A stretch of DNA of 64,000 bases from Phycisphaeraceae bacterium (GTDB taxonomy: Bacteria > Planctomycetota > Phycisphaerae > Phycisphaerales > Phycisphaeraceae). Shown piece after piece: positions 43,142 through 51,782 of this stretch. The stretch spans positions 1 to 64,000 of the forward strand of contig JAJDCS010000043.1 of assembly GCA_029260715.1 (NCBI GenBank). Direction: 5' to 3'. The notes below the pieces were generated by a model. The model did no database searches, was not told the origin of the DNA, and saw only the letters and a list, made by a program, of their open reading frames with translations. The position numbers and the translations under genes were made by a program. Position 1 is the first letter of the stretch; each line of letters opens with the position of its first letter.

Positions 43142-44752
43142 TTAAGCGGCGGCCTCCGTGGGGGTGGGCACAACGAATGAAGCCGCGTGTTTTTTCAGCA
43201 CGAGGCAGCGGATCGTTGCTGGGTTGTGTGTTTCGTTATGGCGAACGGACGGCGGGCGATGTAAGTAATCGGTTTCATATTCAACCCACCGGCTTCGGTT
43301 GTCTTGGACCCAGGTTATTCGCTCGGCGACGTCGAACCCATCGGGAGTGTGTGTAATGGGTTGATCAGCGGAGGGACGAGTGCTGACGAAAGTAAGCAGC
43401 AATATTCCGCCGGGCTTGACCCACGCGCAGCAGCGGTCGAGTGTTTTGTTGGTGAGTGTGTTGTGGGTGGAGCGGTTGATCACAAGGTCGAAGTGCTGGG
43501 GTGGGTGATTGAGTTTATCGATGCCATCACGGGAGAACCGCAACCGTGTGTGTGAGTATGGCCAGGGTGTGTGTTGCGGGGCGGTGGCTAGCACGTCGTA
43601 GCCGCGCATGGCTGTGACGAGGGGCAGGTCGCTTTCTTGGCTTTCGTAGATCAACGCCCGGCCGTGTGAGTGAGCCAAACGGGAAAGCACCCAGTCGCGT
43701 GTGATGGCGTCGGCGCCCGGGGCTGAGGCGTCATGGTTAGCGCTGCGAGACAGAGTTTGCTTGAGTCGGTTGATGAACCACGCACCGGTTTGGCAGGTCA
43801 ATCTGATCGGCGTCCACGCGGCGCGTGCGAGCGGCGGTAGCTTACCGGTGGCTAAGCCTGCATTGACTGTTTGATCCAGAACGCGAGCGACGCGGGCAAG
43901 GTTGGTCGGGTCAGCGGCTAGCGCCCGGGCGGCGTAGGCGAAGATCACACCCCACAGCGGTCCACCGTGGTAAGCGTAGTCGAGCCCACGCAGGTAGGCG
44001 TTGCTGATGGCACGGCGTTTGATGGTTAGTAAAGACACGGGGAGGTTGGGCTGTACGTAGAGTTTTTTTGTGACCTGGACGACGGCCGGCGCCACGCGAC
44101 GCCCATCTTGGGAGATGCCGGGCACGTCGCGTTCGCAAGCGAGCGTGACCGGTAGGTACTGGATCTTACAAGCCAACCCCACGCGGAACCAGAACTCGCG
44201 GTCTTTGGTGAAGATTTGTGTGTCGAGTTCGCCGACGCGGTCGATCACGCGTTTGCGGATGAACGAGGCCGGCTGGGGGATGCAGTGGTCGGAGTATTCG
44301 ACGGCGTAGCGCAGGTCCCAGTTGCGTACGTATGTCCAGCCGATGGGTCTGCCTTGGGTGTCGATGGTGCGGCAGTCGCCGTAGACAACGTCGGTGTCGG
44401 GGTGGTCGTGGAAGAACTTGGCGATGGTGGTGGCGGTTTGTGGTGTGGCGTATATGTCGTCTGCGTTGAGCCAGGCGAGGATTTCGCCGGTGGCCATGCG
44501 CCAGCCTTTGTTGATGGCATCGGCGTGGCCGTCGTCTGGCTCGCTGACCCAGCGGATGCGCTGGCCGTAGCTTTTTAGGATGTCGATGGTGGCGTCGGTG
44601 GAGGCGGCGTCGATCACAATGCACTCGACGTGGGGGTAGTCCTGTTCCAAGACGCTGTCGATGGTGGCGCGCAGGTATTCGGCGCGGTTGTAGGTGGGGA
44701 CCACGACGGAGAGGGTCGGCTGAGGCGGGTTGGCGGTGTTGGGTGCGTTCAT
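43142..44752 (-). CDS. GT2 glycosyltransferase fused to a methyltransferase-like domain
   Basis: The 536-residue protein has an N-terminal GT2 domain (LSVVVPTYNRAEYLRATIDS, IVIDAASTDATIDIL, WLNADDIYA as the DXD site, then FIRKRVIDRVGELD). After a helical linker comes a C-terminal domain from about residue 350 with a Rossmann-like pattern: ALIYESQESDLPL, then FDLVINRSTHNTL and WVKPGGILLLTFVS. The latter resembles class I methyltransferases but lacks the glycine-rich SAM loop, so it may be inactive or bind something else. It lies 21 bp after the Methyltransf_24-type gene. Confidence 0.78.
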   Translation of the reverse strand: MNAPNTANPPQPTLSVVVPTYNRAEYLRATIDSVLEQDYPHVECIVIDAASTDATIDILKSYGQRIRWVSEPDDGHADAINKGWRMATGEILAWLNADDIYATPQTATTIAKFFHDHPDTDVVYGDCRTIDTQGRPIGWTYVRNWDLRYAVEYSDHCIPQPASFIRKRVIDRVGELDTQIFTKDREFWFRVGLACKIQYLPVTLACERDVPGISQDGRRVAPAVVQVTKKLYVQPNLPVSLLTIKRRAISNAYLRGLDYAYHGGPLWGVIFAYAARALAADPTNLARVARVLDQTVNAGLATGKLPPLARAAWTPIRLTCQTGAWFINRLKQTLSRSANHDASAPGADAITRDWVLSRLAHSHGRALIYESQESDLPLVTAMRGYDVLATAPQHTPWPYSHTRLRFSRDGIDKLNHPPQHFDLVINRSTHNTLTNKTLDRCCAWVKPGGILLLTFVSTRPSADQPITHTPDGFDVAERITWVQDNRSRWVEYETDYLHRPPSVRHNETHNPATIRCLVLKKHAASFVVPTPTEAAA

Positions 44753-44773
44753 GTCACGCTTGGGTTGTGCTTT

Positions 44774-45553
44774 TTACGAAGTCCGGGCTTTGATCCCCAC
44801 AAGAATCCAGCTTGGCTTGACCCAGAATAGATCGGCTAATTGTGGCCGGAGGGTGTCGTAGAGGTCGGCGATGGCGGTAACGACGCCGACGGTGCAGGGG
44901 CACTGGCTATTAACGTGTGGGTCGGGGCAGTAGTCGTGCCACATGACCACGCCGCCGGGGCGGACGAGCGGTAGGGTTTTTTGCGTGTCGCTGGTGACGA
45001 TTTCGTGCGCGTGCCCGCCGTCGACCAGGGCGGTGTCGAAGAAGCCGGGCGGGTATTGGGCGGTGTCCCACTGGCGGCTGTCGCAGAGTATCTGGCAGAC
45101 GCGGTGGCTGAAGCCCTTTTTGTGGTAATACAAGCCGACGAGGCCGCGCACATCGGAAGGGGTTTTGCCTAGGCGCGTGGCGAATGGCCCGTCGCGCAGC
45201 CAAGCGGGGCGGTCGTCGGGCGCGATGACGCTCGCGGGGTAGGCGGCGGTGCCGTCGGACCTCGCCTCGCCGTCGGGCAGGTTGATCGTCCAGACGGTGG
45301 CGGGGGATTCTTCGAGGCAATACGTGGCGCCGGTGCCCAGCCAGGTGCCGAACTCGAGGTGGCGGCTAGGTGCGGCGTGGCGGTAGATGTAGCGGAAGAT
45401 CGGCGAGTCGTCGGTTTCCATGTTCCACTGGGTTAGCGGCTTTTTCAGCGACGACGGGGGGTAGGCAAGCGGGGTGTCGAACCCGAGGCGCGTGTGTAGC
45501 TGGTCCACGGGTACGGCGTCGATGTCGGCTTTGGGGAGGGTGTGGGTGGTCAT
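44774..45553 (-). CDS. Methyltransf_24-type class I methyltransferase
   Basis: This 259-residue protein has RHLEFGTWLGTGATYCLE as a SAM-motif variant, DTALVDGGHAHEIVTSDTQK, and RPGGVVMWHDYCPD, the characteristic DGGH...HD arrangement of Methyltransf_24/CmcI-like enzymes found in glycan and antibiotic clusters. Most likely it methylates a sugar or a related small group. No close ribosome-binding site is visible. It is separated from the upstream methyltransferase gene by 111 bp that contain a hairpin. Confidence 0.75.
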   Translation of the reverse strand: MTTHTLPKADIDAVPVDQLHTRLGFDTPLAYPPSSLKKPLTQWNMETDDSPIFRYIYRHAAPSRHLEFGTWLGTGATYCLEESPATVWTINLPDGEARSDGTAAYPASVIAPDDRPAWLRDGPFATRLGKTPSDVRGLVGLYYHKKGFSHRVCQILCDSRQWDTAQYPPGFFDTALVDGGHAHEIVTSDTQKTLPLVRPGGVVMWHDYCPDPHVNSQCPCTVGVVTAIADLYDTLRPQLADLFWVKPSWILVGIKARTS

Positions 45554-45616
45554 GGTCGCGTTGTTTTTGTCATCTGGTGTAATCGTTTGGGTTTGTCGGG
45601 GACAACCAGATCAATA

Positions 45617-45644
45617 TAAAAGTCCGTGTCCGGGCTGGCCCGGA
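45617..45644 (-). terminator. Possible weak terminator between two methyltransferase genes
   Basis: A 6-bp GC stem (45629-45634 with 45639-45644) with a 4-nt loop is followed on the minus strand, after 7 nt, by TTTT and an AT-rich stretch. It could attenuate transcription between the two genes. Confidence 0.35.
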
Positions 45645-45664
45645 TCTACTAAAGCTTCCGGGGG

Positions 45665-46450
45665 TCATGAGCGTCGGATCAGATCGAACCAGTTGAAGTC
45701 GTTGTTGAAAAAATTGAAGTACAGGACCACTTCAAACTCGGCTGGTGCTAGCGCGGCTTGGAGTTTTTCCAGGTCGTACCATTCCATGTAGGGCGTGCCG
45801 GGGCCGTCTGTCTTTTCACCCCATTTTTCGAATGGGAGTGAGCCTTCGCGTTCCCAGCGTTCTTTGGGGTAGGCCAGCTCGATCCACCGCCCGCCGATCT
45901 TGAGGTGCTTGAGTAGCTCCTGGATTTCCTGGCGCACTAGCTCAAACGGGGCGTTGATGAGCGAGCCTTGGCACCAGATCACGTCGTAATCGTCGGGCAG
46001 AGCGGGGAGCGAGGCGGTGTCTTGCATGTAGTGGAACCGCGCGTTGGTCACGCCCATGAGCTTGCACAGGCGTTGGAGCAGTTCTAGGTTCGATTCGACG
46101 ATATCGACGAAGGTCATTTGGGCGCCGGCTTGGGCGAATGTGATCCCGTCGAATCCGAGGCCCGAGCCGACGTCTACCACTTTTTTGCCGCGGAGCACGT
46201 CTTTATAAAGCGCGTGATACCAGCCGCGCGTGGCGAAGCCGTCGGGACCCTGGCGGGTTTCGTCAAGCGAGCGCCGCCATGTTTGGAGCAGCTCGCTGTC
46301 GGTAAGGTGCAGCAGCTCGCTGGTTTTTCTGCGTGTGAGGAGCCCGCCGGGCACCTCGCCCCATTTCTTGCGCAAGATTTCAAACGGCTGGGTTTTCCAA
46401 TCGCCGTTGAGCTTGGTTGGCGGTGGGTTGGAGGCGGTCGATTGGGTCAT
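45665..46450 (-). CDS. Class I SAM-dependent methyltransferase
   Basis: This 261-residue protein has motif I KVVDVGSGLGFDGITFA, the acidic residue in TFVDIVESNLELL, and a motif IV region YDVIWCQGSLINAPF in a Methyltransf_25-like fold. The N-terminal third (EILRKKWGEVPGGLLTRRKTSELL) is unusual and may bind the acceptor. The C-terminus is aromatic (FNFFNNDFNWFDL). The ATG at 46450 has AAAGG at a better distance than the ATG three codons upstream. It lies 53 bp after the radical SAM gene. Confidence 0.8.
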   Translation of the reverse strand: MTQSTASNPPPTKLNGDWKTQPFEILRKKWGEVPGGLLTRRKTSELLHLTDSELLQTWRRSLDETRQGPDGFATRGWYHALYKDVLRGKKVVDVGSGLGFDGITFAQAGAQMTFVDIVESNLELLQRLCKLMGVTNARFHYMQDTASLPALPDDYDVIWCQGSLINAPFELVRQEIQELLKHLKIGGRWIELAYPKERWEREGSLPFEKWGEKTDGPGTPYMEWYDLEKLQAALAPAEFEVVLYFNFFNNDFNWFDLIRRS

Positions 46451-46503
46451 CCGTGACATCCTTTCTCTTGCCGCTTATGAGCGTTGCGGCGGGCGGCTGA
46501 CGG

Positions 46504-47997
46504 TTACGCGGAATTTTTGAGCCCGGTTCGGCCGTAGGTGGCGTGGGCGCGGGCTTCGGACAGCGCTTTATCCGAGTCGTCTTGGGGGGCTTCTGGGGCT
46601 TCGCTCTGGGGCGGTGAGATGCAGCCCCAGGCGGCGCGCGTGGTGATACGTATCTCTTTGTAAGCCAGCCGTTCTGCTTCGGTGAAGAGCGTGCGGAAGC
46701 GGGCGTCGGGCACGTCGGCGTAGACGCGGCACTTGTTCACCTCGCCGATTCGCCGCCACTCTTCGGGGTCGTCGGTGTTGATGACGCCCTCGGCTTTGAG
46801 CTTGTCGTAGTCGGGCGAGCCGGGCAGAGGCACGTACCAGTTGATGCCGATGCTGGGCGGCTGCGTCTTGCGGAGGAACTCGAAGGTCTGCTGGATGTCG
46901 TCCTCTGTTTCGCCGGGGTAGCCCAGGAGCATGGAGGCGTTGTAGGGGAAGCGGAGCTTGTTGTGGAGGTAGGCGGCTTTGTAGTTGGCCTCGAGGCTGA
47001 TGCTCTTGGCCATCTTGTCGAGCATGCGTTGGCTGCCGCTCTCAAACCCGTAGAAGAGGTAGCGACACCCTGCTTCCCACATGAGCTTGAGCACGGTCTC
47101 GTTGACCTGGTTGGGGCGGATGTTGGCGAACCACTCGATTTTTTTGTTTAGGCCTTGCTTGATCATCTCTTCGCAGAAGGCGAGCACGACGCGGCGATTG
47201 TTGCCGATGGTGCTGTCGGTGAAGTACAGGCCGTTGATGGCGAATTTCTCGTACATGTAGCGTGTCTGCTCGACGAGGTATTCTGCTGAGTAATACCGGA
47301 AGGCGGACAGCGCGTTGTAGGCGCAGAAGGCGCATTTGTAGACGCACCCGCGGCTCATGATCAGGTCGAGGCTGCTGGTGGCGCGTAGCTGCATGCGCGC
47401 GAGGGTGGGGTGTGCGTAGAACTTGTAATCACAGAGCGACCAATCGGGGAAGGGCAGGTCGTCGAGGTTTTTGACCTCTTGGCCAGAGTTGCAGGTAAGG
47501 GTGGTGGAGCCGACGACGCCGGGGATGGTGGTCGGCTCTTTGCCGTCGGCCAGGTCGACGATGCCTAGGTCCGCTTCGCCTTTGAATGCGTAGTCGAATC
47601 CTAGCTCTTTGATGGTCTTGTGCGGTTCGGTGGAGGCGTGGATGCCGCCTGCGATGAACATAGGCTTGAGGCCGATTTGATCGCACGCGGCGCGGGCGAC
47701 CTGGACCGCTTTTCGCACCTCGAAGTAGTGGATGGAGAAGAAGCCGAAGCCGATGATGTCCGGCTTGAACGCATGGATGTCGTCGCTGAGCTTGGCCAGG
47801 CAGGCGGGCAGGTCGCCTTTGAGCACGACCAGGTCGCGGATCATGTCGACCAGGACGACGTCGTGGTTGTGCTTGCGCAGTTGTGTTGCCAGCAGCAACA
47901 GGGAGTAAGGCCCGTTGCGCCATTGCTTGGACAGGTCGTGTTCGGCTACGCCTTCGTCGTGGTAGTTCCACGGTTGGACGAGCATGACTCTGGCCAT
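46504..47997 (-). CDS. B12-binding-type radical SAM enzyme
   Basis: The 497 residues show an N-terminal cobalamin-binding-like Rossmann domain (MLVQPWNYHDEG; DIIGFGFFSIHY; MFIAGGIHASTEP) and a radical SAM barrel with the cluster motif CVYKCAFC (Cys218, Cys222, Cys225). YFTDSTIGNNRR, LFYGFESGSQRMLD and MLLGYPGETEDD follow in the usual order. Such enzymes often methylate unactivated carbons or rearrange lipids and sugars. In this cluster, methylation or modification of a glycan is the best guess. The ATG at 47997 has GAAGGA 6 nt upstream. A long hairpin sits directly before that site. Confidence 0.85.
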   Translation of the reverse strand: MARVMLVQPWNYHDEGVAEHDLSKQWRNGPYSLLLLATQLRKHNHDVVLVDMIRDLVVLKGDLPACLAKLSDDIHAFKPDIIGFGFFSIHYFEVRKAVQVARAACDQIGLKPMFIAGGIHASTEPHKTIKELGFDYAFKGEADLGIVDLADGKEPTTIPGVVGSTTLTCNSGQEVKNLDDLPFPDWSLCDYKFYAHPTLARMQLRATSSLDLIMSRGCVYKCAFCAYNALSAFRYYSAEYLVEQTRYMYEKFAINGLYFTDSTIGNNRRVVLAFCEEMIKQGLNKKIEWFANIRPNQVNETVLKLMWEAGCRYLFYGFESGSQRMLDKMAKSISLEANYKAAYLHNKLRFPYNASMLLGYPGETEDDIQQTFEFLRKTQPPSIGINWYVPLPGSPDYDKLKAEGVINTDDPEEWRRIGEVNKCRVYADVPDARFRTLFTEAERLAYKEIRITTRAAWGCISPPQSEAPEAPQDDSDKALSEARAHATYGRTGLKNSA

Positions 47998-48014
47998 GTG
48001 CGGTCCTTCAGTCA

Positions 48015-48052
48015 CGGGTCTGATAAGCGGGTTGAACCCGTTATCAAACCCG
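48015..48052 (-). promoter_or_regulatory. Long hairpin in the leader of the radical SAM gene
   Basis: Positions 48015-48031 pair with 48036-48052 with two small bulges (CGGGT, TGATAA and CGGG on one side against ACCCG, TTATCA and CCCG on the other) around a 5-nt loop. The hairpin ends about 6 nt before the ribosome-binding site of the radical SAM gene, so it may affect its translation or mark an RNA processing site. Confidence 0.45.
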
Positions 48053-48213
48053 GTTTACGATCACACCGTCGGATTGGGGTAGGCGGTAACGCAGTGGGCG
48101 CACATACTCCCTTTGCCGGCGACGGCCTTCTGTCTATAGATATCGGATGGCGGCGTTGATTTACTCCACAGAGGCTGTGGGTTATCCGGCCTCTCTGAAG
48201 GTTTATCCGGGGG

Positions 48214-49437
48214 TTAGCCGGCGACGCGGTAAGCGGGCTGGGGCGGCTGGCGGAGGGTGGTTGCGGGCTCTGCGAGGGCTTGGGGCTGCCAGAGAGTGAG
48301 GATCGGGCCTTGGAATTTATCTTGGAGTTGTGCAAGGCGGGGGCCGACGCGGGCGGGGTTGACGTTTGACAGGACGATGCCCTCGATCGAGGCGTCTAGG
48401 GCGCAGCGGTCGTCCTTGATCCGTATCCCGCGGTAGCGTGTGCCTGCGTAGGCGTGGTTGTTGTCGGAGACGGCGGCGATATTGAGGTCTGCTTTCTGGC
48501 AGGCGCGATACGTGGCGTAAATGTTCTTGCTGAAGTCGGCGATGACCACGCGTCGCACGTTGTGCGTGGCGGCCCAGGCGGCGACGGCCTGGGCTTGGTG
48601 GTCTAACTGTAAGACAGCTTCGATGGCGGCGTCATTGACGGGTCGTCGACCGACGAGCGATTCGTACAGGTTCCGCAAGCGCGCTTCCCACTGCCCGCGA
48701 CGCGCGACGTGTTCGAGGCGCTGGTGTTTGGCCATGGCGGTGTAGCGTTGCGACCAATCTCGCTGGTAGGCTTTGCGCAACGGCGCGGGCAGGTAGCGCG
48801 CGGCGATGACCAGGTTATTGCGCAGGTCCAAACGGTGGACGTAAGCCGCGGCGCGCACGCCGGGCACTTTGTCGTGGCGGTAGACGAGGTCTTCGAAGCG
48901 GTGAATCGTGTAGCCCGCGTCCAGCAGACGGAAGGCTAAGTCGTATTCTTCGGCTTGCCTGAAAAAATGTTTGCAGGGGCGCAGCCCGCGCGCTTGCTCC
49001 AAAGCCGACCGCCGTACACACACGCCACACAACTGCGGGACGGCGGGCAGGGCGCAGGCTTCGCTAGTGCCGTCGGGCAGGAGGATATTGCCGGTGACGG
49101 CTGCGGCTTGGGGGTTGGCGTCTAGGAAGGCGATGGATTTGCTGACCGTGTCGTCCAGTGGGTAGCTGTCGTCGTCGATGAAGCAGATGTATTGGCCTGC
49201 GGCTTGGTCGATGGCGTGTTGCCGCGCCCAGATGCCTTCGTTCTTGTCTCTGCGTATCAGGTTTACTTTGGGGAATGCGCTGGCGACGGCTTGGGGTGTG
49301 CCGTCACGGGAGCCGTTGTCGACCACCCACCGCTCGTACTGATCGGGCGGGAGCGGGTTGCTTGCCTCAATCTGCCCGAGCGTGCGGAGCAGCGCGTCGC
49401 GGCGGTTGTGGGTGAGGATGATGTAGCTAAGCTTCAC
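48214..49437 (-). CDS. GT2 glycosyltransferase with C-terminal Rossmann-like domain
   Basis: This 407-residue protein carries a GT2 domain (KLSYIILTHNRRDALLRTL, VVDNGSRDGTPQAV, FIDDDSYPLD as the DXD site, and GGL-type acceptor segment). A C-terminal extension (from about 285) has VRRVVIADFSKNIYATYRA and IAAVSDNNHAYAG, a nucleotide-binding-like pattern as in the N-terminal domains of sugar acyltransferases (PglD_N). The start is GTG and overlaps the upstream stop codon as GTGA, implying coupled translation with the upstream TPR-glycosyltransferase gene. Confidence 0.8.
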   Translation of the reverse strand: MKLSYIILTHNRRDALLRTLGQIEASNPLPPDQYERWVVDNGSRDGTPQAVASAFPKVNLIRRDKNEGIWARQHAIDQAAGQYICFIDDDSYPLDDTVSKSIAFLDANPQAAAVTGNILLPDGTSEACALPAVPQLCGVCVRRSALEQARGLRPCKHFFRQAEEYDLAFRLLDAGYTIHRFEDLVYRHDKVPGVRAAAYVHRLDLRNNLVIAARYLPAPLRKAYQRDWSQRYTAMAKHQRLEHVARRGQWEARLRNLYESLVGRRPVNDAAIEAVLQLDHQAQAVAAWAATHNVRRVVIADFSKNIYATYRACQKADLNIAAVSDNNHAYAGTRYRGIRIKDDRCALDASIEGIVLSNVNPARVGPRLAQLQDKFQGPILTLWQPQALAEPATTLRQPPQPAYRVAG

Positions 49438-51782
49438 GTGGTTTTATCCCGTGTGTCTTGTTCGGGTTGGTTGGTTTTGGCTGGTTGGGATTCGTTGATC
49501 AGCAAATGGTGGATTTCCTGGATCATCCGCTTCATGCCCGCGACGTAGGTCATACGGTCTTCAACGTATTTTCGTTGAGTGTCGGCGGTGCGTCGGCGGA
49601 GGTCGGGATCGGCGAGGAATTGTTCGACGCGTTTTTGGAAAGTGGCTTCGTCGGTAAACGTGATGTCGTCGAGCAGGGGCAGAGAGGGGCCCGACCGGGC
49701 CAGGGCGCCGATGTTTTGGGCAACGCGCGTGCCTTGGACCATATCGAAATCGACGGCCTGCGTCCGTGTGCAGCGGTTGATCCAGTTTTCAAGTTCCTGG
49801 GCCAGTTCGGGGGCGATGGCGTCTCTTGCTTCTTGGACGGTTTGGGCGTTGTTTACCGCGTGGTCGTGCAGGAAATCCGCGAAGCCTTGAAAGATGGCTT
49901 CTTGCTCGTTGTGGCGGTGCAGGAAAAACCCGCCGGCGATCAGCCCGTCGATCATGCGCTGGTGCGCCAGCGAAGCGTACGGCTCGAGGCGGAGGTTGAT
50001 CTTGGTTTTGCGTGTGATTGATTCGAGGTTTTGGCCGTAGGCTGCGTAACCCCTGGCGTGGGGCGCGAACTGTTCGTTTTCGCTCCAGCCGTTGCCGTAG
50101 ACGGCGAGCTTGAGCCCGAGGCGTTCGGCGACGCTGCTGGCCCAGGCGAGCCCCTGCTGGCGGTAGAGGGCGTCGTTGAGCGGGTGGACCAGACGCATGA
50201 CCAGTGCCTCGCGCGAGCGGTTGTCCGGGAAGGCCATTTGAAGCTCTTGCTCAACGCCTTGGACTAGTTCGAGGATTTGGTGGTGCATCTCGAAACACCC
50301 GCCTGCGTTGTACCGCTGGAGGATCAGGTCGCAGCACCGGCGCACGAAGCGTTTGGGGTCATCTCCGTTCGTGTTGTCAACGAGGCGATTGGCCAGCGTT
50401 TCGCCATGGGCTGATGCGTTGGAGACGTAGACCAAGTCGTCCCCGTCGCAGTCCCATTGTTTGGGCAGGGGTAGCGGCTTCGAGAGCTTGCCCATGTCGA
50501 TCCACTGGCGTTGGGGGTAGTCATAATTTGCGGAGTACACCGGGCGGTTGGGGCCCAGCACATAATCACGAGCGGTGACGGACCGCCCGGCTTGGGGCGT
50601 GGTCAGGTGGGGCATGTTGTCCTGTATCCAGCAGACGTACGGCAGGTTCTTCGGGTAGACGTCTTCTGCTTCGGCGCGGAGGTGGTCGATGGTGAAGACC
50701 AGGTCGGGCTTGAAGTCTCGCAGAACCTTGCGCATGCCCAGGTGCGTGATGCGGTGGTACGGCGAGGGCTCGATGAGTGTTTGGGTTTCCCAGCCGAGCT
50801 TCTTGAAGGCGGCTTCAACGTCGCGCGAGGAGTACTGCAAGACGGTGGTGAACCGGCAGGTGGACACGAGCACGCGCGGCGGGCGCGGCGGGTTTGGGCC
50901 GAACAATTCGACCAATTCTTCGCGCGGCAGCTTGGCGTAATACGCCTCGACCGCGTTGACGACTTGCTCGTGCGGGTCTTGGCGTTTGATGAAGATGGCT
51001 TTAATGGGCTCGATGAGTTCGTCCCCACGAATGCTGTAGCGCAGCACGTCGTTGGGGTGGGGCATGAACCAGTCGTCGTGGACCTCGTCGCGGAGACGCG
51101 TTTCCCAGCCGGGCCCGACGAACAGGCGGAAGTTTTCGCACGCGATGGGGCCGTAGTCGCCGGTGAAGTCGTGGAGCATCATGGCGTTGATCAGCACCTC
51201 GGCGTCTGGTTCGACGACGTAGACCGTGGAGTGAAAATCGCCGCCGGCTTTGGCGAAGCAATCAGAGACAGCGCGGAAAAAATAGCCGTCTCCCACGCCA
51301 GCGAGCAGGAAGGCGTCGTGTTTGTCGATTGCTTTTTGCAATGACTTGATCACGGCGTCGGCGATGCCCTTTGGGTCGCTGCCTTGGCTAAGCAGCACGC
51401 GAGGCCGGTCGGGGACGGTCTGGCCCAGGGTCCACTGCCCCGACGGGAGCAGCACCACCTCGCAGAGGGTCTGGGGCGGTGTCTCTAGTAGCAGCTTGTA
51501 GAGTTGGGGGCGCTTGTCTTGGAGCAGCAAGAGGTTTTTGGCTAAGCGGGTTTGCATCTGACACCCGGCGTCTGGCTTGGCGATGCGGTCGAAGGTGTCG
51601 ATGGCGTCTTGCCAGCGTGACTGACGGACGTATAGCCCGCCGATGGCTGCGTGGATGCGCGGGTCGGCTTGGTCGCCGAGTTGTTCTAAGAGGTCTTGGG
51701 CGCGTGGTGCGTCACCCGCCTGGAGCGCGGCGTTGATCTGTTGAACGATATCACCTAGCGGCAGCGACCGCGTTTGGCCCAT
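49434..51782 (-). CDS. Large TPR-glycosyltransferase-like protein (CgeB-like)
   Basis: The 782 residues begin with a TPR-like helical region (QQINAALQAGDAPRAQDLLEQ; LYVRQSRWQDAIDTFDRI, residues about 10-75). A middle domain (FLLAGVGDGYFFRAV; VYVVEPDAEVLINAM, about 155-220) resembles the nucleotide-fold domain of motility-accessory/glycan proteins. The C-terminal half resembles CgeB/Glyco_trans_1-type transferases (PDLVFTIDHLRAEA; CWIQDNMPHL; KLAVYGNGWSENEQF; SLAHQRMIDGLIAGGFFLHR). It could glycosylate a polymer or a protein. It is the first gene of the minus-strand glycan cluster and has AAGGGTG before its ATG. No membrane segment is seen. Confidence 0.7.
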   Translation of the reverse strand: MGQTRSLPLGDIVQQINAALQAGDAPRAQDLLEQLGDQADPRIHAAIGGLYVRQSRWQDAIDTFDRIAKPDAGCQMQTRLAKNLLLLQDKRPQLYKLLLETPPQTLCEVVLLPSGQWTLGQTVPDRPRVLLSQGSDPKGIADAVIKSLQKAIDKHDAFLLAGVGDGYFFRAVSDCFAKAGGDFHSTVYVVEPDAEVLINAMMLHDFTGDYGPIACENFRLFVGPGWETRLRDEVHDDWFMPHPNDVLRYSIRGDELIEPIKAIFIKRQDPHEQVVNAVEAYYAKLPREELVELFGPNPPRPPRVLVSTCRFTTVLQYSSRDVEAAFKKLGWETQTLIEPSPYHRITHLGMRKVLRDFKPDLVFTIDHLRAEAEDVYPKNLPYVCWIQDNMPHLTTPQAGRSVTARDYVLGPNRPVYSANYDYPQRQWIDMGKLSKPLPLPKQWDCDGDDLVYVSNASAHGETLANRLVDNTNGDDPKRFVRRCCDLILQRYNAGGCFEMHHQILELVQGVEQELQMAFPDNRSREALVMRLVHPLNDALYRQQGLAWASSVAERLGLKLAVYGNGWSENEQFAPHARGYAAYGQNLESITRKTKINLRLEPYASLAHQRMIDGLIAGGFFLHRHNEQEAIFQGFADFLHDHAVNNAQTVQEARDAIAPELAQELENWINRCTRTQAVDFDMVQGTRVAQNIGALARSGPSLPLLDDITFTDEATFQKRVEQFLADPDLRRRTADTQRKYVEDRMTYVAGMKRMIQEIHHLLINESQPAKTNQPEQDTRDKTT

